DNA of 9,418 nt. Source: Caulobacteraceae bacterium (GTDB lineage: Bacteria; Pseudomonadota; Alphaproteobacteria; Caulobacterales; Caulobacteraceae). This document shows positions 1 to 5,825 of the stretch, in pieces; position 1 is the stretch's first letter; the number at the start of each line of letters is the position of its first letter. Made by a program: the position numbers and the translations under genes. The stretch is taken from assembly GCA_028291305.1 (NCBI GenBank), contig JAQGII010000054.1, forward strand, positions 1 to 9,418, read 5' to 3'. Under the pieces are notes generated by a model, which searched no databases, was not told where the DNA came from, and worked only from the letters and a program-made list of their open reading frames with translations.

Positions 1-350
1 CCGACACCCCGCGCAAGATCGTCGACACCATCGCCGACAACGCCGCCGCCGGGGCCATGGTGGTGGGTGGGCGCACCGTCCGGCCGTTCGAGGTCGACAT
101 CCGCTGGGTCGGCGCGACCCTGTCCAAGAACGGGGTGATCGAGGAGTCCGGCGTCTCGGCGGCGGTGATGGGGCATCCGGCGGCCGGCATCGCCTGGCTG
201 GTCAACAAGCTGCATCCCCTCGGCGGCAAGCTGCGCAAGGGCGAGATCGTGCTGGCGGGCTCCTTCACCCGGCCGGTGGCGGTGGCCGCGGGCGACGTGA
301 TCCAGGTCGACTACGGGCCGCTGGGCGCCATCGGCGTGGCGTTCGTCTGA
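1..350 (+). CDS. hpaH: 2-oxo-hept-4-ene-1,7-dioate hydratase, C-terminal part (5' truncated by window edge)
   Basis: This is the last 115 codons of a hydratase whose start lies upstream of the window; family members are about 265-270 residues, so roughly 40 percent is visible. The reading frame begins at base 3. The enzyme adds water to 2-oxo-hept-4-ene-1,7-dioate in the homoprotocatechuate (4-hydroxyphenylacetate) meta-cleavage pathway, in the cytoplasm. The visible part follows the Escherichia coli HpaH sequence I remember block by block: RKIVDTIADNAA, then VDIRWVGA, KNGVIEESGV, GHPAAGIAWLVNKL, GSFTRPV and VDYGPLG near the end. The related hydratases MhpD and DmpE share the fold, but the RPRKVFDTISDNAA-type stretch favours HpaH. 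The stop overlaps the hpaI start in TGATG, which implies translational coupling. That the next gene is HpaI strengthens the call. Confidence 0.9.
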   Translation, partial: DTPRKIVDTIADNAAAGAMVVGGRTVRPFEVDIRWVGATLSKNGVIEESGVSAAVMGHPAAGIAWLVNKLHPLGGKLRKGEIVLAGSFTRPVAVAAGDVIQVDYGPLGAIGVAFV

Positions 351-1114
351 TGCAGGCGCCCGGGAACCCGTTCAAGGCGAAGCTGAAGGCTGGCCAGCCG
401 CAGCTCGGGCTGTGGGTCTCGCTGGCCAATGCCTACGCCGCCGAGATCGTCGCCGGCTCGGGTTTCGACTGGCTGCTGCTGGACACCGAACATTCCCCCG
501 GCGGGGTGGACAGCGTCCTGGCCCAGCTGCAGGCGGTCGCGCCCTATCCGGTGTCGCCGGTGGTGCGGCCCGACACCAACGACACGGTGCTGATCAAGCG
601 CTACCTCGACATCGGCGTGCAGACCCTGCTGATCCCCTATGTGCAGAGCGCGGAGGAGGCGCGCCGGGCGGTGGCCGCCATGCGCTATCCGCCGGGGGGC
701 GTGCGCGGCGTCGCGGGCACCACCCGCGCCACCCGTTTCGGCCGGGTCGAGGGCTACGCCGAGCACGGCGAGCAGGCGCTGTGCCTGCTGGTGCAGATCG
801 AGACCGGCGAGGCGCTGGCGCGGCTGGAGGAGATCGCCGGGGTCGAGGGCGTCGACGGGGTGTTCATCGGCCCCAACGACCTGGCCGCCAGCCTCGGCTA
901 CATGGGCCAGCCGGGGCATCCCGAGGTCATCGCCGCCATCGAGGACGCCCTGGTCCGCCTGAAGGCGATCGGCAAGCCGTCCGGCATCCTGACCCCCGAC
1001 CCGGTGTTCGCGGCGCGCTGCCTGGAGCTGGGCTCGCTGTTCACCGCCGTGGGCAGCGACATCGGCGTGCTGGTGCGGGGCACGGAAGCGCTGGCGGCCC
1101 GGTTCAAGGGGTGA
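350..1114 (+). CDS. hpaI: 4-hydroxy-2-oxo-heptane-1,7-dioate aldolase (HpaI family)
   Basis: A 254-residue class II (divalent-metal-dependent) pyruvate aldolase of normal family length. It cleaves 4-hydroxy-2-oxo-heptane-1,7-dioate to pyruvate and succinic semialdehyde, the last step of homoprotocatechuate meta-cleavage. The alignment to E. coli HpaI, from memory, is close throughout: FDWLLLDTEHSP (residues 39-50), VVRP (71-74), RYPPGGVRGV (112-121), VQIET (148-152) and GVDGVFIGPNDLA (167-179). The expected catalytic residues are present: H48 as general base, R73, and E151 and D177 as metal ligands, matching H45, R70, E149 and D175 of E. coli. The ATG overlaps the hpaH stop (TGATG), so there is no intergenic space and the genes should be one transcript. 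HpaI enzymes accept several hydroxy-oxo acids and aldehydes, so the in vivo substrate is inferred from the hpaH linkage. A related 2-dehydro-3-deoxy-glucarate aldolase role is less likely. Confidence 0.93.
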   Translation: MQAPGNPFKAKLKAGQPQLGLWVSLANAYAAEIVAGSGFDWLLLDTEHSPGGVDSVLAQLQAVAPYPVSPVVRPDTNDTVLIKRYLDIGVQTLLIPYVQSAEEARRAVAAMRYPPGGVRGVAGTTRATRFGRVEGYAEHGEQALCLLVQIETGEALARLEEIAGVEGVDGVFIGPNDLAASLGYMGQPGHPEVIAAIEDALVRLKAIGKPSGILTPDPVFAARCLELGSLFTAVGSDIGVLVRGTEALAARFKG

Positions 1115-1155
1115 GCCAGCCGCCTGCGGTTCGCCCCATCGTGCGGGCAGCGCGA

Positions 1156-1184
1156 TTGTCGGCGGTCCGATCCATTGCTATGTG
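1156..1184 (+). promoter_or_regulatory. Candidate housekeeping promoter for the aldehyde dehydrogenase gene
   Basis: TTGTCGG at 1156-1162 and GCTATGTG at 1177-1184 are separated by 14 bases. They resemble the Caulobacter housekeeping sigma boxes as I recall them (TTGACGS, 10-14 bases, GCTANAWC): six of seven and six of eight positions match. The gap of 134 bases after hpaI leaves room for an independent promoter. Visual match only. Confidence 0.38.
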
Positions 1185-1200
1185 ACACAAACGATTTGTG
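1181..1200. promoter_or_regulatory. Palindromic operator-like sequence upstream of the aldehyde dehydrogenase gene
   Basis: Two overlapping inverted repeats lie here. TGTG-A-CACA occupies 1181-1189, and CACAAA-CGA-TTTGTG occupies 1186-1200, both with perfect arms. They overlap the candidate -10 and probable transcription start and lie about 50-68 bases before the chosen start codon, a usual place for a repressor site. A related sequence precedes the acyl-CoA dehydrogenase gene at 7261-7276. The cognate regulator is not in this window. Confidence 0.4.
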
Positions 1201-1235
1201 AGCCAAGAGGGCGCCCCCAAGGCCGCCCGAACGCC

Positions 1236-1241
1236 GGGAGG
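1236..1241 (+). promoter_or_regulatory. Ribosome binding site that sets the aldehyde dehydrogenase start
   Basis: GGGAGG, followed by 7 bases and then GTG at 1249. The longer in-frame GTG at 1198 has no purine-rich sequence before it and falls inside the palindrome, so this site supports 1249 as the start. Confidence 0.75.
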
Positions 1242-1248
1242 CAACCTC

Positions 1249-2694
1249 GTGGACATCCAACTTCTGATCGCCGGCAAGGACGTGGCCGCCACGGGCGGGG
1301 CCACCTTCGAGCGTCGTAACCCGATCACCGGCCAGGTCGCTTCCGTCGCCGCCGCCGCGACGGTGGCCGACGCCAACGCCGCCTGCGACGCGGCCGCCGC
1401 CGCCTTCCCCAAATGGTCGTCGATGGGGCCCAGCGCCCGCCGCGCCGTGCTCAACAAGGCCGCCGACGCGCTGGAGGCGCGCACGCCCGAGTTCGTCGCC
1501 CTGATGGCCGACGAGATCGGCGCCACCGCCGGCTGGGCCGGGTTCAACTGCTTCCTGGCCGCCGGCATGCTGCGCGAGGCGGCGGCCATGACCACCCAGG
1601 TGTCCGGCGAGGTGATCCCCTCGGACAAGCCCGGCTGCATCTCCATGGCCCTGCGCACGCCCGCCGGCGTGGTGCTCGGCATCGCCCCCTGGAACGCCCC
1701 GGTGATCCTGGGCGTGCGCGCCATCGCCGTGCCGCTGGCGGTGGGCAACACGGTGGTGCTGAAGGCCTCGGAGATCTGCCCCGGCGTGCAGCGACTGATC
1801 GGCCGCGTGCTGCAGGACGCCGGCCTGCCCGAAGGCGCCATCAACGTCGTCACCAACAGCCCCGAGACCGCGCCCCAGATCGTCGAGGCCCTGATCGCCC
1901 ACCCGGCGGTCAAGCGGGTCAACTTCACCGGCTCGACCAAGGTCGGCAAGATCATCGGCGAGCTCAGCGGCCGCCACCTGAAGCCGGCCATCCTGGAGCT
2001 GGGCGGCAAGGCCCCCATGGTCGTCCTGGACGACGCCAATATCGAGGACGCGGTCAACGGCGCGGCCTTCGGCGCCTTCATGAACCAGGGCCAGATCTGC
2101 ATGTCGACCGAGCGGCTGGTGGTCGACGAGAAGATCGCCGACGACTTCGTGACCCGGTTCGCGGCCAAGGCCTCGCGCCTGCCGGCGGGCGACCCGCGCG
2201 GAGGCAATGTGGTGCTGGGCTCGCTGGTCAGCGTGGCGGCGGCCGAGAAGGTCGAGCACCTGATCCAGGACGCCGTCGCCAAGGGCGCCAAGCTGGTGGC
2301 CGGCGGCAGGCGCGAGGGCTCGATCATGGACGCCTGCGTGCTCGACCATGTGAAGTCGGACATGGAGATCTACTACGAGGAAAGCTTCGGTCCGGTGGTG
2401 TCGGTGATCCGCGCCTCCGGCGACGACGCCCTGGTGGCCATCGCCAACGACACCGACTACGGCCTGGCCTCGGCGGTCTACAGCCAGGACATCAACCGGG
2501 CCATGAGCGTGGCCCAGCGCATCCAGGCCGGCATCTGCCACATCAACGCCGCCACCGTGGCCGACGAGGCGCAGATGCCGTTCGGCGGGGTCAAGGGCTC
2601 CGGCTACGGCCGCTTCGGCGGCCGCTACGGCGTGGCCGAGTTCACCGACGTGAAGTGGCTGACCATCGAGCGCGAGCCGCACTACCCGTTCTAA
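1249..2694 (+). CDS. NAD-type aldehyde dehydrogenase, salicylaldehyde dehydrogenase (NahF/DoxF)-like
   Basis: A 481-residue aldehyde dehydrogenase that oxidises an aromatic or aliphatic aldehyde to its acid in the cytoplasm. The start chosen is GTG 1249 (protein begins MDIQLLIAGK), because it has GGGAGG seven bases upstream and gives the usual family N-terminus; a GTG 17 codons earlier is open but lacks a ribosome site. Catalytic features are all present: N149 in the APWN motif, K172 and E175 in KASE (an acidic residue here usually means NAD rather than NADP), the GST loop at 228-230, E250 in LELGGK, and nucleophile C284 in NQGQICMSTERL. ICMSTERLVVDEKIAD, LDHVKSDM and the EFT-VKWLTIE-YPF ending match my recollection of plasmid NahF closely. 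HpaE and succinic semialdehyde dehydrogenases differ in these stretches. The substrate is unproven; vanillin or benzaldehyde-type aldehydes, or an aldehyde released by HpaI, are possible. The stop overlaps the convergent PepSY gene by four bases. Confidence 0.88.
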   Translation: MDIQLLIAGKDVAATGGATFERRNPITGQVASVAAAATVADANAACDAAAAAFPKWSSMGPSARRAVLNKAADALEARTPEFVALMADEIGATAGWAGFNCFLAAGMLREAAAMTTQVSGEVIPSDKPGCISMALRTPAGVVLGIAPWNAPVILGVRAIAVPLAVGNTVVLKASEICPGVQRLIGRVLQDAGLPEGAINVVTNSPETAPQIVEALIAHPAVKRVNFTGSTKVGKIIGELSGRHLKPAILELGGKAPMVVLDDANIEDAVNGAAFGAFMNQGQICMSTERLVVDEKIADDFVTRFAAKASRLPAGDPRGGNVVLGSLVSVAAAEKVEHLIQDAVAKGAKLVAGGRREGSIMDACVLDHVKSDMEIYYEESFGPVVSVIRASGDDALVAIANDTDYGLASAVYSQDINRAMSVAQRIQAGICHINAATVADEAQMPFGGVKGSGYGRFGGRYGVAEFTDVKWLTIEREPHYPF

Positions 2695-3857
2695 ACAACA
2701 GCTTCCTTCTCCCCTCGCGGGAGAGGCTCGCGCGCTCTGGCTTGGCGGCTCACGAACACCGCCACGCCGGTCACGGCCAGCAGCGTCGGCGTGATGCCGG
2801 CGGCGATGGCGATCCAGCGCCACAGGGTCCAGCCGCGGCCGTCGCCGTCGCCGGCGTGCAGGCTGCGGATGCTGCGCTGGATGACGTTGCCGGGGCTGGC
2901 GCGGCGCTCGCCGATCGCCCTGACCGCCCCGGTGTCGTCGTTGACCCCCAGCCGCACCGGCGGATGGCCGCCGCCGACCACCTCGAACTTCCAGCTGGGC
3001 GAGGAGTCGGTCGGCTCCTCCAGGCTGAGGATGCGGGCGCCGCTCTCGCCGGCCAGCGCCAGGGCGGCGGCCTGGTCGGCGCTCAGGCGGGTGGCGAACA
3101 GGGTGCGGCCCGGCGGGCGCGGGGGCTGCACCGGGGCCACCTGGCCGATCGCCCGGACGGTGATTTCGGGGAAGGCCAGGCCGATGCCGGTGAGGGCCAG
3201 GAAGGCCAGGGGGATCGAGGTCCAGAAGCCGATCAGATAGTGCAGGTTGGTCAGGGGATGGCCGGTCCGCCGCCAGCGCAGGCCGAGCCACAGGGCCGCG
3301 GCCCTCGGCCACCAGAGCCACAGCCCGGTCAGGGCCTGGACCAGCATGAACCCGCCGAGCACCCCCACCAGCCGCCGTCCGGCGCCGTCCAGCATCAGGG
3401 TCTCGTGGAATTCGTGGGCCTTGGCCATGAAGTCGTTGCCGCGCCCGCGTCGCTGCTCCACCGCCAGCAGCCTGGCCGTGCCCGGGTCGATCCAGGCCGT
3501 CAGGCGCACGGGCGGCCCGCGTTCGCGGGGGGCGTGCTCGTCGAGCGCCGGCCGCATCCGCCCGGTGGCGATCACCGCATCGTCCGGCTTGAGGGTCAGG
3601 GTCGTCACCGTGGCGCCGGGGCCGAAGGCGGCGTCGGCCGCGGCCTGGTAGGCGCTCAGCGAGGGCATGGCCGGCGCGACGGTGACCGGCCGGCGCTCGG
3701 GATGCAGGGCGGCGTCCACCGTGGGGCGCAGCGCCGACAGGGCGCCGGTGGCGGCCAGGGGGACCAGGACCACGAACAACCCCAGCCCGATCCATTGATG
3801 GACGCGCAACCAGAGCTTGCGCCACGACAGAGGCAGGGCGGCGCCGCGAGCAACCAT
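2691..3857 (-). CDS. PepSY-associated transmembrane protein (putative heme or electron-transfer membrane protein)
   Basis: A 388-residue inner-membrane protein of the PepSY-TM type, often found near iron-uptake genes and sometimes annotated as iron-regulated or reductase-like. The ATG at 3857 has GGAGG six bases upstream. Four hydrophobic helices are visible at about residues 22-43, 162-183, 205-229 and 347-369. A large loop follows helix 1 (about 44-160) and another follows helix 3 (about 230-345), both probably periplasmic and each with PepSY-like sequence. Histidines sit next to the helices: H20 (RVHQW), H148 and H151 (HEFHE), H206 (NLHYLIGFW) and H334 (RSLHAGDGDG). This arrangement fits heme ligation in this family, but binding is inference. 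The last residues (about EPLPRGEKEAVV) come from a palindromic repeat and may be an accidental extension. The gene is divergent from msrPQ and converges on the aldehyde dehydrogenase with interlocked stops. Confidence 0.82.
   Translation of the reverse strand: MVARGAALPLSWRKLWLRVHQWIGLGLFVVLVPLAATGALSALRPTVDAALHPERRPVTVAPAMPSLSAYQAAADAAFGPGATVTTLTLKPDDAVIATGRMRPALDEHAPRERGPPVRLTAWIDPGTARLLAVEQRRGRGNDFMAKAHEFHETLMLDGAGRRLVGVLGGFMLVQALTGLWLWWPRAAALWLGLRWRRTGHPLTNLHYLIGFWTSIPLAFLALTGIGLAFPEITVRAIGQVAPVQPPRPPGRTLFATRLSADQAAALALAGESGARILSLEEPTDSSPSWKFEVVGGGHPPVRLGVNDDTGAVRAIGERRASPGNVIQRSIRSLHAGDGDGRGWTLWRWIAIAAGITPTLLAVTGVAVFVSRQARAREPLPRGEKEAVV
2706..2726. repeat. Palindromic intergenic-type repeat (hairpin) inside the 3' end of the PepSY gene
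   Basis: TCTCCC at 2708-2713 and GGGAGA at 2719-2724 pair perfectly around a CTCGC loop. One C-G and one wobble pair extend the stem to 2706-2726. This CTCCCC-TCGCGG-GAGAGG shape resembles the short palindromes scattered between genes in Caulobacter-type genomes. It lies 12 bases past the aldehyde dehydrogenase stop and could end that transcript. There is no T tract on the plus strand, so a classical intrinsic terminator is not shown. Confidence 0.55.
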
Positions 3858-4074
3858 GACCGGCCTCCGATCGCCGCGCGCCCGTTGACCGACGCCTGAT
3901 ATGGCTAACCATGGCCTGTGGCGCCGATATTTCCAAACCTGTCGGCGCGGTCATCGCGGAAAACGGCGCCCGCCCCTGTAACGGCGCAATCGGCGGCTAC
4001 GAATAAGGAGATGCCGGGCGTTCTGCAAAGCCCGCCGCCGTGCTAGCGATCGGTCTGGAATCTGGAGATCATCC
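3858..4074. other. Divergent intergenic region between the PepSY gene and msrP
   Basis: These 217 bases carry the promoters of two divergent genes. The plus-strand side holds the SigF-like promoter at 3978-4003 and the msrP ribosome site (GGAG at 4064-4067, seven bases before the ATG). On the minus strand, GCCATATC (3905 down to 3898) matches seven of eight positions of a Caulobacter-type -10 box, but I find no convincing -35 at the right distance. A small inverted repeat, ATGG-CTAA-CCAT, lies at 3901-3912. CGGGC at 4015-4019 pairs with GCCCG at 4030-4034 in the predicted leader RNA of msrP. Confidence 0.5.
3978..4003 (+). promoter_or_regulatory. Candidate SigF-type ECF sigma promoter of msrPQ
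   Basis: GTAACG at 3978-3983 and CGAA at 4000-4003 are separated by exactly 16 bases. As I recall, the Caulobacter crescentus SigF regulon motif is GTAACC-N16-CGAA, so nine of ten defined positions match with exact spacing. Transcription would start near 4009-4011, giving a leader of about 65 bases before the msrP ATG. SigF/NrsF control of yedYZ (msrPQ) homologues is known in Azospira, which makes the match biologically sensible. The sigma factor and anti-sigma genes are not in this window. Confidence 0.6.
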
Positions 4075-5004
4075 ATGCTCATCCGCTCAGCGCCCGATCT
4101 GAAGGATTGCGACGTCACCGACGAGGGCCTGTACCTGCGGCGGCGCGAATTCATCACGGCCGGAACCGCATTGGGCGCGGCCCTGGCGCTGGGCGCGGGC
4201 GAGGCGGGGGCCGCGCCCCTGGCCCACTCGCCCAACAAGATGCCGATCGACGAGAAGCCGACGCCGCTCAAGGACATCGCCGGCTACAACAACTTCTACG
4301 AGTTCGGCACCAACAAGGACGATCCGGCGGCCCACGCCGGGACCCTGCGCGCCCGCCCCTGGACCGTGACCGTCGACGGCCTGTGCAAGAAGCCCGGCCG
4401 CATCGCCATCGACGACCTGGTCAAGCGTTTCCCGCTGGAGGAGCGCATCTACCGCATGCGCTGCGTGGAGGCCTGGTCGATGGTGATCCCCTGGGTGGGC
4501 TTCCCCCTGGCCAGCCTGATCGGCCAGGCCGAGCCGACCGGCCAGGCCAGGTACGTCGCCTTCGAGACGCTCTACGATCCCCAGCAGATGCCGGGACAGC
4601 GGGACCGCGTCATCGACTGGCCCTATCGCGAGGGGCTGCGCATGGACGAGGCGATGAACCCGCTGGCCCTGCTGGCGGTGGGCCTCTACGGCGAGACCCT
4701 GCCCAACCAGGACGGCGCGCCGATCCGCCTGGTCACGCCCTGGAAGTACGGCTTCAAGGGCATCAAGTCGATCGTCAGGATCAGCTTCGTCGCCAGCCCG
4801 CCCAAGACCAGCTGGAACCTGCTGGCGCCCAACGAATACGGCTTCTACGGCAACGTGAATCCGGAGGTGGACCATCCGCGCTGGTCGCAGGCCTCCGAGC
4901 GGCGCATCGGCGAGTTCTTCCGGCGCAAGACCCTGCCGTTCAACGGCTACGGCGAGCAGGTCGCCGCCATGTACCGGGGCATGGACCCCGCCAAGCTGTT
5001 CTGA
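4075..5004 (+). CDS. msrP: Protein-methionine-sulfoxide reductase, periplasmic molybdenum catalytic subunit MsrP (YedY)
   Basis: A 309-residue Tat-exported molybdopterin enzyme that reduces methionine sulfoxide in oxidised periplasmic proteins, with electrons supplied by MsrQ. The N-terminus carries the conserved DVT-E stretch before a twin-arginine motif (RRREF, arginines 22-24), then an Ala/Gly/Leu hydrophobic core to about residue 45, with cleavage probably near 45-47. The mature part follows E. coli MsrP closely: GYNNFYEFG, then [18 protein letters not shown], where C130 should be the molybdenum ligand, then [51 protein letters not shown] and [11 protein letters not shown]. The start is ATG 4075, with GGAG seven bases upstream and the conserved pre-Tat region just after it. 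It is ten bases ahead of msrQ and behind a SigF-like promoter, so it is probably induced by envelope oxidative or metal stress. Confidence 0.96.
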   Translation: MLIRSAPDLKDCDVTDEGLYLRRREFITAGTALGAALALGAGEAGAAPLAHSPNKMPIDEKPTPLKDIAGYNNFYEFGTNKDDPAAHAGTLRARPWTVTVDGLCKKPGRIAIDDLVKRFPLEERIYRMRCVEAWSMVIPWVGFPLASLIGQAEPTGQARYVAFETLYDPQQMPGQRDRVIDWPYREGLRMDEAMNPLALLAVGLYGETLPNQDGAPIRLVTPWKYGFKGIKSIVRISFVASPPKTSWNLLAPNEYGFYGNVNPEVDHPRWSQASERRIGEFFRRKTLPFNGYGEQVAAMYRGMDPAKLF

Positions 5005-5014
5005 GACCGGGTCC

Positions 5015-5671
5015 ATGGCGTTCCACGGCGGGAAAGATCGTCTGGTCTATTGGGCGGTGCAGCTGGCCTGCTTCTCCCCGATCCTGATCTTCGTGCTGCA
5101 GGCCTTCACCGGCGGCCTGACGGCCAATCCCATCGAGTTCGTGCTGCGCCAGCTCGGCGTATGGGGGCTGCGCCTGCTGGTCGTCGGCCTGGCGCTCACG
5201 CCCGTGGCCAGGCTGCTCAGGCAGCCCGGCCTGACCCGCTACCGGCGCGCGGTGGGCCTGTGGGCCTTCACCTATGTCTGCCTGCACCTGACCACCTACA
5301 TCGGCGTCGACCAGCTGTTCGACTGGCGCACCATCGGCAAGGACATCGTCAAGCGGCCCTACATCACCATCGGCATGGCCGCCTTCGTCCTGCTGATCCC
5401 CCTGGCCGTGACCTCCATGGACCGGCTGACGCGCAGGCTCGGCCCGCGCCGCTGGAAGCGGCTGCACCAGCTGACCTACATGGTCGCGCCGCTGGGCGTC
5501 GTGCACTACTACCTGCTGGTCAAGGCCGACCACCGGCCGCCGCTGGTCTACGGCGCCGTCGTGCTGGCGCTGCTGGGCTATCGCCTGGCCAACGGGCAGA
5601 TCGAGCGCCGGCGCGCGGCGGCGCGCAAGGCGGCCAAGGACGCGGGCAAATCGCAGCCCCTGCGCGCCTGA
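5015..5671 (+). CDS. msrQ: Heme-binding membrane subunit of the methionine sulfoxide reductase system, MsrQ (YedZ)
   Basis: A 218-residue polytopic inner-membrane cytochrome b that passes electrons, from flavin reductase or quinols, to MsrP on the periplasmic side. Hydrophobic helices are visible at about residues 12-32, 48-66, 80-98, 117-135, 152-170 and 176-192. H91 (CLHLTTY), H151 (RLHQLTY) and H164 (VVHYYLL) fall at the same positions as the heme-ligand histidines I recall for E. coli MsrQ. The GVDQLF-W sequence after H91 and the RRLGPRRWKRLHQLTY block are family signatures. The C-terminus is a basic cytoplasmic tail rich in Arg, Lys and Ala. The gene starts ten bases after the msrP stop. 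Its ribosome site is weak, so translation may depend on msrP. Confidence 0.95.
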   Translation: MAFHGGKDRLVYWAVQLACFSPILIFVLQAFTGGLTANPIEFVLRQLGVWGLRLLVVGLALTPVARLLRQPGLTRYRRAVGLWAFTYVCLHLTTYIGVDQLFDWRTIGKDIVKRPYITIGMAAFVLLIPLAVTSMDRLTRRLGPRRWKRLHQLTYMVAPLGVVHYYLLVKADHRPPLVYGAVVLALLGYRLANGQIERRRAAARKAAKDAGKSQPLRA

Positions 5672-5704
5672 CAAGACCGGGCCCTGGTCAGATCGCGGGC
5701 GCCC

Positions 5705-5719
5705 GGCCGGCATCCGGCT
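5705..5719 (+). terminator. Weak hairpin after msrQ, possible terminator
   Basis: GGCCGG, a CAT loop and CCGGCT form a six-pair stem (one wobble) 33 bases after the msrQ stop. The sequence that follows is only mildly T-rich (GATTGTTTCGG), so this is a poor intrinsic terminator. If it is not functional, ridA could be read through from msrPQ across the 154-base gap. Confidence 0.28.
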
Positions 5720-5825
5720 GATTGTTTCGGCATCGGCGTCCCCGTGGCGGATCGGCGCCCGGCGAACCCCGCCAACCCGCCGGGCTGCGCTATCGTGGCG
5801 TCCACGAACATCCCGGGGGGAAACC

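Noticed and set aside
1413..3899. An 828-codon plus-strand open frame
   Set aside because: It is the +1 shadow of the aldehyde dehydrogenase continuing antisense through the PepSY gene, Arg/Gly/Pro-rich without domains.
3898..3945. General stress (EcfG-type GGAAC / GTT) promoter for the PepSY gene on the minus strand
   Set aside because: GGAAA and GGTT are present but 19 bases apart, longer than the usual 16-18, and the -35 is imperfect.
898..3954. A 1018-codon open frame on the minus strand across hpaI, the aldehyde dehydrogenase and the PepSY gene
   Set aside because: It runs antisense to and out of frame with recognisable enzymes and has the low-complexity His/Gly/Arg composition of a GC-rich shadow frame.
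4011..4046. A short leader peptide before msrP (ATG after TAAGGAG, 11 codons)
   Set aside because: AAGGAG touches the ATG with no spacing and lies at the predicted transcription start, so it cannot act as a ribosome site.
4087..5016. A 309-codon minus-strand frame opposite msrP
   Set aside because: It mirrors msrP almost exactly in extent and has no motif, start signal or family resemblance.
5789..5796. GCTATCGT as a -10 box for the ridA-like gene
   Set aside because: Only the GCTA core fits and no TTG-type -35 lies 10-14 bases upstream.
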